Below, in pieces: positions 24,608 through 35,067 of a DNA stretch of 64,000 nt. Within the stretch, counting starts at the first letter, position 1. Each line of letters begins with the position of its first letter. The notes under the pieces are model-generated. The model ran no database searches, was not told the DNA's origin, and was given only the letters and a program-made list of their open reading frames with translations. Position numbers and translations under genes: made by a program. The DNA comes from Sphaerochaetaceae bacterium (GTDB lineage: Bacteria; Spirochaetota; Spirochaetia; Sphaerochaetales; Sphaerochaetaceae): positions 1 to 64,000 of the forward strand of contig JAILPZ010000062.1 of assembly GCA_024699225.1 (NCBI GenBank), written 5' to 3'.

Positions 24608-27600
24608 ATGAAGACACGCAGAACGTTTGTTTCAATAATTATTGCAGCCTCAATAGTCATAGCCGTATTTATATGTGCATTTATTTTCGGCAGCCGTACT
24701 ATTGTTCAGGATGCAATTGTTTCTGTTCTTGAAAACAATTCTCTCAGGTCTTCTGATATTAAAGTTTCATTTGACAGCCTTGACAGAGGCTTTCTTTACA
24801 GAATCCATCTTGATAATCTGTCTGTTCAATATAAAGAGAGGGAAGTTTTCCGCACGGATGAGGCCGAAATTTCAGTAGGTCTGATTGATGCTATAAGAAT
24901 ATACAGAGGAAAGCTTTCGTCTTCAGATGTGGTTGTCAGTGTTACAGGCCTTGATATTAATCTTGATGATAATCTTGCAGATTTCCTTTCTTCTGATGAG
25001 GTTGAGGAGCAGGGTGTTGTAGATGTAACAGTGCCGGGTGATGAGGTGGACTCTGCCTCTGCTGCAGTTGAAGAAAAAAAAGATTCTTCATTTAAAGAAA
25101 ATTTTCCCGGAATAAGGCTTAATATCTTAGATGGAAGTTTCCATATAGATTACAGTGGAATTGTTGCAGACATACCTCTTCTTAAAGGTTATCTTGAGCT
25201 TGGCAGCGGTCTTGTTTACAAGGCATTAAACTTCTCTTCTGAGGAGGCCTCAGCTGTTATTTCGGAAGATGAACAGGAAAACATTATAACCATATCGGGT
25301 ATAAGGGTTGCCGGTACGTCAGAGCATACCGGCCTTTATATCAATGATATTACTTCGTCTCTTTACGGAACCAGCGGTAAGCTTGCCCTCACAGTTGATC
25401 CTTCGGATACTGAAGGCTTTCTGGATCTTGTAGTTAATGCAAATAATCTTGCAGTAAATGTAAGGGATTTTGATATTACGCTTTCAAAGTTCTCTGCTGC
25501 AGCTACTCTTGATACAGCATCTCTTAGTGGAGATGTAACTGCCTATGTCAACAATATTAACGTAAATAAAGATGATATGAGGCTTTCTTCAGAGCTTGGA
25601 ACAGTGGTATTGAGTAGCTTCGGTACTTCTGATACTTCTCTGGATGTTAAGCTTAACAGTTTTTACTATGAAGACGATAAATATACTTTGGATTCTCCGT
25701 CCTTTTCCGTTGAAAGTGACTACATTAACAACGGAGAAAATGTTTGGGTAAATATTTCTTCAAACAGCTTCAATGCATCATTTAATGAGAGTGTGGCAAC
25801 TATTACAGAGATTTCACTTTCAAATCTGTTTGCTGCTGTCTCTTATGAAAACAACGGTCTTGTTTCAGTTAACGCCGAAAGCCTTGTATCAGGAAAGAGT
25901 ACTGATGAGGCTATAGGGGATTTCAGTTCAACAGTCAGCGGAAACGTTGCTCTTGATGTTTTTGCTGTGAAGGAACTGATTGATGATCAGAATGCATCCC
26001 TGGAAGACTATCTGCAGAAAATATATGCATCTGATGTAAGAGTTATGAATCTTACAACTTCTTCTATAGAGGATGAAAATGAGATTTATGTAAAACTTAC
26101 TGACGAGAACATATTTGAAGTTTCACTTAAGAGTTCAGATGTGCTTTCAGTTAATCTTGAACTGGATGTTATTAATGAAAATGCCCAGCTTAGGATGAGT
26201 CTTTCTGATTTTGCTCCGTACCAGTATGGTTCATTAATTGACAGATTTGTTGGCCCTGTAGGAAATTACATTGACTCTGAAACGAGGATTGACGCTTCTT
26301 TGTCTACCAGTCTTACAGGTTCGGAAAACAGTGATGTCCTTATTCCAAACGGTAACATTTCATTAAACGCTGGTGCCAGACATGCAAAGTTCGGTTCCAG
26401 AGACGTAAACTTTGCCATAACAGTTGAGGCTGATAATGATGGTGAGGATATTGAAGTTTCATCACTTGCTGTTTCTGCCTTTGGTATGAGACTTTCATTT
26501 ACAGGTACTGTTGATTCAGAAAACTATTATCCTCAGGGAAGTCTTATTCTTCAGGATTCCTCAGACGGTTCTATTATTGCCGGTTTTGATTTTGACAGAG
26601 TAATAGATAATTCTTCTTATAAATACCGTGCTTATCTTACAGAGTTTGATGATCTTAAACTTGTAGGTTCCGCAGTAAGAGACCCGGAGACAGGTCTTAT
26701 AGATGCAAGCGGTAAGCTTACAACTATTCATGACAACATGGATCTTGATATTAAAATTGACACTGAAGCATTAACTCTTGATGCAAAGAGTGAGTATTTT
26801 GATTTCTATGTAGGATACGACGGCGGATCAGCCATATTGATAGACGGTGGTTTCAGAGCCCTCAGGATGTTCTTTACTGACAGCGTTTTTGTTACTGTCA
26901 CAGGTGCTCTTGACGGTAAGTTCGACTTTGTTACCAGAGGTTTCAGTTTCAACGCCTCAGATGTGTATGTTGAAGTTTCAGATATCCTGAACTTTGGTTT
27001 CAATATGGATATTACTGAGAACAACTTTAATATGACGGATTTCAGAATAGGGCGCAGAAACAGTCTGTATGATTTTGACGGGAACATTTCATTCTCGTTT
27101 GACAGTATTGCCGACCTTCTGTCATTTGATACGTCAAAGATAAACGGAATTATAAATCTTTATATTCCCGGGACTGAAAACCGCGTAGCCTGTTCCATGA
27201 TAGATAACCGCTATTATGCAGATGCAGATATTGTAATCTCAGATAAGACGAGCGTTTCGCTTGAACTTCTCGGTTCCCGTGGTGCCGGATTCTTTGCAAA
27301 TGTTTCATTTGGGACTATTTCATTTGAAGCAAGACTGAAGGAAAAAATCCTGCGCCTGTACAATATGAACGGTTCACTTGGTACATTCAATATTAAAGCC
27401 TTCGATATGGTTATAGACTTTGTTGACAGGACTCTATCCGGTTACACAACAATTGAAAACTTTATGGACAATATTGAAGGACCTGTCTATCAGGGTGCAA
27501 CAATTGATATTGAGGCAAAGGTTGATTCGCTCTTTGTTGGAGCTCTTTCATTTGCCGGTTTTGATGCTGAAGCTGAATTTAAACTTGGAATAAGAGACGC

Positions 27601-29299
27601 ATATCTTAGTGATGGTTTCATTATCCCTGATACTGAGATTAATCTCTCATACACTTCTGACCGTATTACTGTCTCAGGTGATATGCTTAACGGTTACTAC
27701 AGTATTGAGGAACAGACATTTGAATTTGATGTTTCTGAAGACTTTATCTTCTCTTTCAATGCAACAGGACAGATTGGGGATAATCTTGAAATCTATGTCT
27801 CTGATGTTTCTCTTCCTGTGGCTGCGCTGAATCAGTTTATGAATACTCCGTTTGCACATATCCTCAGTGGAACCGTTAAGGGAGATCTCCTTATTACAGG
27901 ACCTGCAAATGATGTTTCTCTGTATGGTTTGCTTTCTGTCCAGAAGATGGAACTGGATATTTTCTACTTCCCGGATCAGATTTATACATTAAGTAATTTT
28001 AACATAGTAATTTATGATCATGAGATATCTGTTGCAGCCACACCGATTGCCGGACATAACAGCAGGACAGGTAACTTCTTCAGGGGAACTTTTAAGATAG
28101 ATGTTGGCCTTTCTTCCAACCGCCTTGAATCTCTTGAATGTGTTATTGATACTCCGAATGATGATATGTACTTCTGGTTTCCGACACTTCTCGGGTCTTC
28201 AGGTGAGCTTTATGTCGGTGGAGATGTAAGGGGAGAAATAACAATCTGGGTCAGACAGGGAACATTCGGAATAGATCTGGATATTCTTGCCAATGATTTT
28301 GTTGTTGATTTTGAGCTTCCTCAAATGCCTGAATGGTTCTATGAGTTCTCAATTTACTGCTCAATAAATCTTAATATGAAAACCGGCACTAATTTTGAGT
28401 TCTTCTATCCTACCAGGGATAACTCATTCATAAACTTTACACTCTCTGAAAACCAGACTGTTGACCTGGTATATGACTCAGCAGGCGGTAATCTGAATCT
28501 CAACGGTGTTCTTGAATTCAAGAGCGGAAGAATTTCTTATCTTAACAATGACTTTATTATTACTGAGGGAAGCCTTGGAATTGCTTCTTCAGATGACAGA
28601 TACAGCTCAGGTGATCTTACAGTTGATTTAGACCTGAGGGCAAGGCTCAGAGAATACGTAAATGGTGAAAGATATGAAATATTCCTTATTCTTCAGGATG
28701 CAAACCCAGATAATCTTTCTCCACGTTTTGAAAGCCTGCCGGTTCTATCCGAAAATGAGATAGTAAACATCCTTGGTCAGTCAATTATTCCGACTGATAC
28801 TACAAAAATAACAGCTTCTTCAATTGCATCCGTAGCTGTTGCTGCAACCGATGCAATAAGAAATCTTGGCCTTATTGAGTCAAATGAAAACTTCTCAATT
28901 GCCAAGAGCGTAAGAGAAACACTTGGACTTGATGTTTTCAGTATCAGGTCCAATATACTTGGAAATATTATTGCCCAGGCTCTGCCGGGTGAGGAGTCCG
29001 AGGGTAATAACATATCACTGGTGTCCCGTTATCTTGACGGAACATCCCTGTATGTGGGCAAATACATAAACGATATGATTTTTGCCCGTATGACATTTCT
29101 GCTTAAGTCAGAAAATGATAATAAAGCTGATTCTACCGGTCACTTCCTGGTAAATGACCTTAATCTTGATATGGAATTCAGCTTTGACTGGGAAAATCCG
29201 ATTGGAAGCTTCAGCGTTTTTACAAGCCCTGAAGAATTGTCGGTTTTTGATATTTTGGATACGATAGGATTTAGTTTTACAAAAAGAATTACTTTTTGA
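24608..29299 (+). CDS. tamB: TamB-like envelope protein (AsmA/TamB, DUF490)
   Basis: A 1563-residue protein of the TamB family, which spans the periplasm as a long beta-groove and takes part in outer-membrane protein assembly or lipid transport. A single N-terminal anchor (about residues 5-29) is followed by more than 1400 residues of repetitive, Ser/Asp/Asn-rich beta-strand sequence. The C-terminal DUF490 region includes LNLNGVLEFKSGRISYLNNDF and the later FESLPVLSENEIVNILG. The last residue is Phe. It lies directly upstream of bamA (23-nt gap), the order seen in T. pallidum (tp0325-tp0326). Confidence 0.88.
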   Translation: MKTRRTFVSIIIAASIVIAVFICAFIFGSRTIVQDAIVSVLENNSLRSSDIKVSFDSLDRGFLYRIHLDNLSVQYKEREVFRTDEAEISVGLIDAIRIYRGKLSSSDVVVSVTGLDINLDDNLADFLSSDEVEEQGVVDVTVPGDEVDSASAAVEEKKDSSFKENFPGIRLNILDGSFHIDYSGIVADIPLLKGYLELGSGLVYKALNFSSEEASAVISEDEQENIITISGIRVAGTSEHTGLYINDITSSLYGTSGKLALTVDPSDTEGFLDLVVNANNLAVNVRDFDITLSKFSAAATLDTASLSGDVTAYVNNINVNKDDMRLSSELGTVVLSSFGTSDTSLDVKLNSFYYEDDKYTLDSPSFSVESDYINNGENVWVNISSNSFNASFNESVATITEISLSNLFAAVSYENNGLVSVNAESLVSGKSTDEAIGDFSSTVSGNVALDVFAVKELIDDQNASLEDYLQKIYASDVRVMNLTTSSIEDENEIYVKLTDENIFEVSLKSSDVLSVNLELDVINENAQLRMSLSDFAPYQYGSLIDRFVGPVGNYIDSETRIDASLSTSLTGSENSDVLIPNGNISLNAGARHAKFGSRDVNFAITVEADNDGEDIEVSSLAVSAFGMRLSFTGTVDSENYYPQGSLILQDSSDGSIIAGFDFDRVIDNSSYKYRAYLTEFDDLKLVGSAVRDPETGLIDASGKLTTIHDNMDLDIKIDTEALTLDAKSEYFDFYVGYDGGSAILIDGGFRALRMFFTDSVFVTVTGALDGKFDFVTRGFSFNASDVYVEVSDILNFGFNMDITENNFNMTDFRIGRRNSLYDFDGNISFSFDSIADLLSFDTSKINGIINLYIPGTENRVACSMIDNRYYADADIVISDKTSVSLELLGSRGAGFFANVSFGTISFEARLKEKILRLYNMNGSLGTFNIKAFDMVIDFVDRTLSGYTTIENFMDNIEGPVYQGATIDIEAKVDSLFVGALSFAGFDAEAEFKLGIRDAYLSDGFIIPDTEINLSYTSDRITVSGDMLNGYYSIEEQTFEFDVSEDFIFSFNATGQIGDNLEIYVSDVSLPVAALNQFMNTPFAHILSGTVKGDLLITGPANDVSLYGLLSVQKMELDIFYFPDQIYTLSNFNIVIYDHEISVAATPIAGHNSRTGNFFRGTFKIDVGLSSNRLESLECVIDTPNDDMYFWFPTLLGSSGELYVGGDVRGEITIWVRQGTFGIDLDILANDFVVDFELPQMPEWFYEFSIYCSINLNMKTGTNFEFFYPTRDNSFINFTLSENQTVDLVYDSAGGNLNLNGVLEFKSGRISYLNNDFIITEGSLGIASSDDRYSSGDLTVDLDLRARLREYVNGERYEIFLILQDANPDNLSPRFESLPVLSENEIVNILGQSIIPTDTTKITASSIASVAVAATDAIRNLGLIESNENFSIAKSVRETLGLDVFSIRSNILGNIIAQALPGEESEGNNISLVSRYLDGTSLYVGKYINDMIFARMTFLLKSENDNKADSTGHFLVNDLNLDMEFSFDWENPIGSFSVFTSPEELSVFDILDTIGFSFTKRITF

Positions 29300-29322
29300 T
29301 TAAATCCGATTAAGGAGTTGGA

Positions 29323-31854
29323 ATGAAAAAGAGATTAGTTTTATTCATTCTTGTTTTGATTCTTGTTGCGTCTTCTCTTTTCGCTGCAGACAACAGTCTT
29401 ACAGGACTTCCTGTAAAGGGTTTTGCCGTTACAAGAACCAAGAACGTCTCACTTGCAACAGTGAATAATGTTTTGTATTCCTACAGAGAGCAGCCGTACA
29501 GTGCTGATATTGAAACAGAGATTAAGGCAAAGATTGCTGAGATTGAAGGTGTTTCAAAGGTAACCACTTCTGCATCTCTTCTGGAAGATGGATCAGGTGT
29601 TAAGATTTCCGTTACTGTTACAGAATATCCGGTACTTGCCGGATTTGAATACTACGGTTATTCAAAGGTAAAGAAGGCTGATATAGAGGATGCTGTAAAA
29701 ATTGTTGAAGTCGGTCAGTATATCAACCTCTCAGACAAGAGTATTGTCGAAACCATAAAGAGAGAAGTTCTCAACCTTTACTACAAGAAGGGTTTTGATA
29801 CCATTCCTGTGGAAGTAAACGTTCTGGAAGACATTGAACAGGGAACAGTTACCTATCAGATAGTTGTCACAGAAGGTGTTCAGTCAAGAATTGTAGAGAT
29901 TGCCTTTGAAGGAAATGAGAATGTATCTTCTTCTGTTCTTAAGAAGCAGATTTCCAGCCGTGCAAAGGGTCTTTTCTCTTCCGGTTATCTTAACATAAAT
30001 ACTCTGGTTTCCGATTATCAGGCTCTTGGAACCTATTACATGACAGTCGGTTATGTAGATGTCCAGATTGCAGAACCTGTTATAGAGGAAGTTGAGACAG
30101 ACAGTGAAAAATACAGGGATGTTAAGCTTACCTTTGTTATTACCGAAGGTCAGAAATGGCAGTACGGCGGTATGACATTTACAGGCAACACTGTGTTTAC
30201 AGATGAAGAGATTGCTGCACTTCTTACAGCAAAAGAGGGCAGTGTCCTGAATCTTCAGAGCGTCCAGAGTCAGATTGCTGCAATTGCAGAGAAGTATTAT
30301 GACAACGGTTATATCAGATGCGGAATTGACACTGAGGAGCACAGGGACGAAGAAAACCACGTTGTTTCCTATTCTCTTACTATTAAAGAGGGGACTCAGT
30401 GCACAATCGAGAGAATTGATATTATAGGTCTTGAGAACACCAAGGAATATGTCATGAGAAGAGAGCTTCAGATGTCTGAAGGAGATGTTTTCTCACGTGC
30501 TGACCTTATTACAAGTGCCCAGAACCTTTATAACACGGGTCTGCTTGAGAATCTTGACTACAACCTCTATGCCGGTTCCACAGAGGATTCAGTTGTAATT
30601 GAATTCCTGGTTACCGAAGGAAGTCATATTGACCTTCAGTTCGGTGCAACATTCGGTGCAACAATTTCCGGCTTCCCAATCTCCGGCTTCCTGCAGTGGT
30701 CAGAGAAGAACTTTGGCGGAAGAGCCCAGGATCTTAATGTAAGCACAACAATTTCTCCGACAACTCAGAAGGTTTCCCTTTCATTCGGAGACGACTGGGT
30801 AAAGAACCTCAGATGGGCTAATGCAGTAAGTCTCAGCTTCTCACGTGTTCTCTATTCCAACGAGCTTCAGCTTGGTATTGGCTCTGACTTCTATGATGGC
30901 AGAGACCTTTCAAATAGTTATCCTCTCGGATACAGCAGTGCTGAAGCATGGGCTGAGGCAGATTACCAGTATCCGTCTTCAGCTTATCTTATGAGCTATC
31001 AGCTCTATACTCTTGCTCTTTCATACAACACAGGTTATACATTTATCTATGATATTGGCCGTCTTTCAGTATCAGGAGGAGCATCAATATCCCTTAACCA
31101 TGCAAGTTATGAAGACTACTACACACCTTATGAGAAACTTATCTACAGGTATGGTCAGGACGACGGCGGCTTCCTTGATACAGGATGGCAGTTCTCCAAC
31201 AGTATTTCATTTGGAGCTTCATGGGATGGAAGAGACTATGTTACAAACACAACAAAGGGTTATGTAATTAACGCAAGCGGTACTTATGCCGGTGGTTTCC
31301 TCAGCGGTCTTTCAAACTATATCAAGCTTTCAGGAAGTGCTTCAGGCTACCTTAAGCTCTTTGAGGTTGGAGAAGAGGACAACAAAAAGAACATTATGTT
31401 CTGCGCTACCACTTCAGCAAGCTTCATGCTCCCTCAGTACTACAATAATGAAGATGACGGCGGCTGGGGCTGGCATGATCCAAAGCTCGGAGCAACAAAG
31501 TACGAGATGCTTTATATTGACGGCATGACAACAGCAAGAGGCTTCTCTGTCCAGACAGATAAGTACTTCCTGTGGGATAACATGCTTGAGGTAAGCTATC
31601 CTCTTGTTAAGAATGTAATTAACGCTGAAGTCTTTACAAGTGCAACAGGTGTTACTGATTCACTTGGATTTGACGACGGTATAGACTGGTACCTTGCTGC
31701 CGGGGCAGGTCTGAAGCTTAAGGTTTCAGGCTTCCCGCTCGGTCTCTACCTTGTTAAGAACTTTACTGTTCTTGACGGAGAGTTTGAGGCTGTTGACGGA
31801 GCTCTGCTTGGCGGTACAAGTCTCGTGCTTGCTATAAGCACATCTTTGATCTAA
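29323..31854 (+). CDS. bamA: Outer-membrane protein assembly factor BamA
   Basis: An 843-residue Omp85 protein that inserts beta-barrels into the outer membrane. It has a signal peptide (1-22), then five POTRA domains at about 27-103, 104-187, 188-277, 278-358 and 359-434, each ending in a VTEG or IKEG-like strand. The rest (about 435-843) is the 16-stranded barrel, with repeated aromatic strands and the TTARGF segment near the end (the conserved loop 6 VRGF/Y equivalent). The terminal residues are TSLI instead of the usual Phe/Trp. It is cotranscribed with tamB and mutS. Confidence 0.93.
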   Translation: MKKRLVLFILVLILVASSLFAADNSLTGLPVKGFAVTRTKNVSLATVNNVLYSYREQPYSADIETEIKAKIAEIEGVSKVTTSASLLEDGSGVKISVTVTEYPVLAGFEYYGYSKVKKADIEDAVKIVEVGQYINLSDKSIVETIKREVLNLYYKKGFDTIPVEVNVLEDIEQGTVTYQIVVTEGVQSRIVEIAFEGNENVSSSVLKKQISSRAKGLFSSGYLNINTLVSDYQALGTYYMTVGYVDVQIAEPVIEEVETDSEKYRDVKLTFVITEGQKWQYGGMTFTGNTVFTDEEIAALLTAKEGSVLNLQSVQSQIAAIAEKYYDNGYIRCGIDTEEHRDEENHVVSYSLTIKEGTQCTIERIDIIGLENTKEYVMRRELQMSEGDVFSRADLITSAQNLYNTGLLENLDYNLYAGSTEDSVVIEFLVTEGSHIDLQFGATFGATISGFPISGFLQWSEKNFGGRAQDLNVSTTISPTTQKVSLSFGDDWVKNLRWANAVSLSFSRVLYSNELQLGIGSDFYDGRDLSNSYPLGYSSAEAWAEADYQYPSSAYLMSYQLYTLALSYNTGYTFIYDIGRLSVSGGASISLNHASYEDYYTPYEKLIYRYGQDDGGFLDTGWQFSNSISFGASWDGRDYVTNTTKGYVINASGTYAGGFLSGLSNYIKLSGSASGYLKLFEVGEEDNKKNIMFCATTSASFMLPQYYNNEDDGGWGWHDPKLGATKYEMLYIDGMTTARGFSVQTDKYFLWDNMLEVSYPLVKNVINAEVFTSATGVTDSLGFDDGIDWYLAAGAGLKLKVSGFPLGLYLVKNFTVLDGEFEAVDGALLGGTSLVLAISTSLI

Positions 31855-31872
31855 TTAACAGGCAGGGAGCAG

Positions 31873-34440
31873 GTGGCAGATACACCTTTGATGAAACAGT
31901 ACAAACAGATTAAGCAGGATTATCCTGACAAGATCCTGTTCTTCAGACTTGGAGACTTCTATGAAATGTTCGATGAGGATGCTGTGGAAGTCTCCGCTCT
32001 GCTTAACCTTACGCTCACACATAAGGGAGATTCCCCTATGTGTGGCATTCCCTACCATGCTGTAAAAAACTACCTTAAGCGTCTGCTGGATGCCGGTAAG
32101 AAGATAGCCATCTGTGAACAGATGAGTTTAAGTGATTCTCCGAAGGCTCTGGCAAGACGTGAGGTTGTAAGAATAGTAACCCCTGCAACTGTTGTTGAAG
32201 AGGATTTTCTTACAGATACTGATTCAAGTTATATTCTAAGTGTTTTCCAGCGCTACTGCGCCTTCTGTGAAGTTTCAACAGGTGAATTCAGACTCAGAGA
32301 ACTTGGAAAAGAAAACAGAATTGCTTCCTTAAGGGCCATAATTGAACAGATAAGGCCTAAAGAGCTCCTTGTGTGTGAGGATGAGTATTTCCTTGATTCT
32401 GATTTCAAGGAAGCCGTGGACCTTTCCCCGGCCATGATTACAAAATTACCGCCATGGTACTTTTCCACAAGTGCAAGTTACAAATTACTTTGTGAACAGG
32501 CAGGTGTATCTTCACTTGCTGCTTTTGGAATAGATGAGAAAAACAGAATAGCCGGTCCAGCCGGAGCTCTGTTGCGCTACATCAGAGAAACATCCAAAAG
32601 CCCTGTTGACCACATTACAAACTACACCCTTGATGTAGAAAGTTCCTATGTTTCCATAGATGAGTCCTCAAGAAAGAACCTTGAGCTGTTCAGGAATCTG
32701 TATGACGGCAGTTCTTCAAACACGCTCTTTGAAACCATCAACCGCTGCCGTACAAATTCAGGAACCCGTCTTTTAAAGAACTTTCTCAACTTCCCGCTTC
32801 ATGATAAGAGTGCAATTGAAGACAGACAGAAGAGGGTTAAATATTTTTACGATAACAGTTCTGAGCTTGAAAGAGTTCGTTCATTAATCTCAGGTTCCAG
32901 GGACCTAAACCGCCTCATGACAAGAATTATCCTCAAGAGGGCAGTTCCAAGGGATCTGACAGGGATAAAACAGTCAATAGGCACTTTTTTCTCAATAGTT
33001 TCAGAAGATCCCCAAAGGTACTCTGAATTATTTGACAGTGTTCTTACAGATAATACAAACCTTGAAAAAGCCTATTCTCTCATGCAGGAGATAGACAGGG
33101 CTGTAAATGAAGACTTTTTGGGTCAGTTTAATGCCGGTGAAGTAATAAAAGACGGGTATGACAGTATTCTTGATGAGAAGAGAACTCTGATGGAAAACGG
33201 GAATTCTGTACTCTCATCCTACCTTGAGGAAGAGAAGAGTGAGAGCGGTCTTTCAATTCTGAAACTCGGCTATAACAGGGTTTACGGCTACTATCTGGAA
33301 ATTCCCAAGGGACAGGTAAGCAGGGCTCCGCAGTACTTTATCCGTATCCAGACACTGGTTAACGGAGAGAGATTTACAACCGAAAAACTCAAGGAATTTG
33401 AAAGGGAGATAAATCTTGCTTCTGCAGAAGCGGAGAACAGGGAAAGAGAGCTTTATAACAACCTCCTTGCATCTGTTCAGGACATATCTTCAACTTTAAA
33501 TGCCATGGGTTCTTTTATGAGCCTTCTTGATGTGTACCAGGCTCTTGCAACACTTGCCGTAGATTCTGAATATGTCTGTCCTCAGATTACTGAAGAAGAT
33601 GTTCTTGAAATCCGCGGAGGAAGGCACCCTGTTGTTGAAAAGCACCTGGGTTCAGGAAAATTTGTTTCAAATGATCTTGATATGTCAGTTCGCTTCTGTC
33701 TTATCACAGGTCCGAACATGGCCGGAAAATCAACATACCTCAGGCAGAATGCCCTTATTATTCTTCTTTCCCACATAGGAAGCTTTGTTCCGGCAACAAG
33801 TGCCGTAATAGGTCTTACAGACAGGATTTTCTGCCGTGTCGGAGCTATGGATAACCTTGCCAGAGGCGAATCTACCTTCCTTGTTGAAATGCAGGAAACT
33901 TCCTATATCCTGAGAAACTGTACTGACAGAAGTTTTGTAATAGTGGATGAAGTAGGGCGTGGTACAAGCACACAGGACGGTATGTCCTTAGCCTATGCAA
34001 TTATGAAGGATCTGATAGCTAAGAATGCAAAAACCCTGTTTGCCACCCACTACCATGAACTTACCATGATGGATATCTCAGGGATAAGGCTTTTGACCCC
34101 CGCTGTAGAAGATTCCGGTAAGAGTGTTGTCTTTTTGAGAAAGATGATTGAGGGAGCAGCTTCATCAAGCTACGGTATTCATGTTGCACGTCTTGCAGGT
34201 GTTCCCTACCAGGTTATTCGTGAAGCAAAAAGCTTTCAGAACAGACACTTTGCAGACTACGGCGTAAACAAGGGCCAGAGCAGCCTTTTCTCATCATCTG
34301 ATGAAAGTATTGTTGAAGAAGAAACTCTTCCTTCATCTGCTGCGGACATAATAAAAGAGCTGCAGGAGTGCAATCCTGAACAGATGACACCCGTGCAAGC
34401 TCTCATTCTGCTTTCCAAATTAAAGGAAGAAGCTCAATAA
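31873..34440 (+). CDS. mutS: DNA mismatch repair protein MutS
   Basis: An 855-residue MutS, which recognises mismatches and starts repair. The mismatch-reading Phe-x-Glu motif is visible in FRLGDFYEMF near the N-terminus. The C-terminal ATPase has Walker A GPNMAGKST (about 613-621), Walker B VIVDEVGRGTS and the following FATHYHEL. Start is GTG at 31873, after GGCAGGGAG. It follows bamA after 18 nt, without the Skp-like gene that I recall between them in T. pallidum. The 3' end overlaps the facing permease gene by 7 bp. Confidence 0.95.
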   Translation: MADTPLMKQYKQIKQDYPDKILFFRLGDFYEMFDEDAVEVSALLNLTLTHKGDSPMCGIPYHAVKNYLKRLLDAGKKIAICEQMSLSDSPKALARREVVRIVTPATVVEEDFLTDTDSSYILSVFQRYCAFCEVSTGEFRLRELGKENRIASLRAIIEQIRPKELLVCEDEYFLDSDFKEAVDLSPAMITKLPPWYFSTSASYKLLCEQAGVSSLAAFGIDEKNRIAGPAGALLRYIRETSKSPVDHITNYTLDVESSYVSIDESSRKNLELFRNLYDGSSSNTLFETINRCRTNSGTRLLKNFLNFPLHDKSAIEDRQKRVKYFYDNSSELERVRSLISGSRDLNRLMTRIILKRAVPRDLTGIKQSIGTFFSIVSEDPQRYSELFDSVLTDNTNLEKAYSLMQEIDRAVNEDFLGQFNAGEVIKDGYDSILDEKRTLMENGNSVLSSYLEEEKSESGLSILKLGYNRVYGYYLEIPKGQVSRAPQYFIRIQTLVNGERFTTEKLKEFEREINLASAEAENRERELYNNLLASVQDISSTLNAMGSFMSLLDVYQALATLAVDSEYVCPQITEEDVLEIRGGRHPVVEKHLGSGKFVSNDLDMSVRFCLITGPNMAGKSTYLRQNALIILLSHIGSFVPATSAVIGLTDRIFCRVGAMDNLARGESTFLVEMQETSYILRNCTDRSFVIVDEVGRGTSTQDGMSLAYAIMKDLIAKNAKTLFATHYHELTMMDISGIRLLTPAVEDSGKSVVFLRKMIEGAASSSYGIHVARLAGVPYQVIREAKSFQNRHFADYGVNKGQSSLFSSSDESIVEEETLPSSAADIIKELQECNPEQMTPVQALILLSKLKEEAQ

Positions 34441-35066
34441 TAGGCCAGTTTCTTTTCTCCGTATTCAAACAGCTTTGATACTACGGCATTCATAACAAAG
34501 TAAAACAGACCCGCTACAAAGATAGGCATGGTGGAAAACTGTCTTGAAGCTGCATTCTGAGCAGTTCTGAACAGTTCCATAACTCCGATTGTCTGGGCAA
34601 GGGCAGTATCCTTTACAAGGGTAATTACCTCATTTCCCAGAGACGGGAAGACCATCCTGAAAACCTGCGGAAGCTTTACATAGAAATACTCAGTTCCCGG
34701 TTTAATCCCGAGAGTAAGACAGGCTTCATGCTGACCTATCGGAAGGCTCTGAAGTCCGCTTCTGAAAATCTCAGCAAAATATGCTGCGTAATTTAATACG
34801 AAGGCAATAATGCAGGCTGTAAATCTGTCAAACGAAGTGCCGAAAATGTAATACGGTGCAAAGTAAACAAACAGCAGCTGAAGGATAAGGGGAGTACCCC
34901 TCATAATCATGATATAGATATTTGTTATACCTGATACCACCTTATTCTTTGACATTCTGAAACTGCAGACGAGAAGAGACAGAGGCAGTGAAAGAATAAT
35001 GGTAAAGAAGAATACCTGAAGCGATACCAGGCTTGCCTTCAGCAGCTGTCCTAAAAACTGGGCCAT
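34434..35066 (-). CDS. Polar amino-acid ABC importer permease
   Basis: A 210-residue HisM/GlnP-type permease for amino acids. It has the N-terminal segment LKASLVSLQVFFFTIILSLPLS, TPLILQLLFVYFA, and the EAA loop EACLTLGIKPGTEYFYVKLPQ that contacts the ATPase. About five spans are visible. It follows the binding-protein gene by 1 nt. No ATPase gene lies in the operon, so the ATPase must be supplied from elsewhere. The leader upstream suggests histidine, but this is inference. Confidence 0.88.
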   Translation of the reverse strand: MAQFLGQLLKASLVSLQVFFFTIILSLPLSLLVCSFRMSKNKVVSGITNIYIMIMRGTPLILQLLFVYFAPYYIFGTSFDRFTACIIAFVLNYAAYFAEIFRSGLQSLPIGQHEACLTLGIKPGTEYFYVKLPQVFRMVFPSLGNEVITLVKDTALAQTIGVMELFRTAQNAASRQFSTMPIFVAGLFYFVMNAVVSKLFEYGEKKLAYY

Positions 35067-35067
35067 C

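Noticed and set aside
29884..30360. A 158-codon minus-strand frame opposite bamA
   Set aside because: Antisense shadow of POTRA-coding sequence, with no ribosome-binding site.
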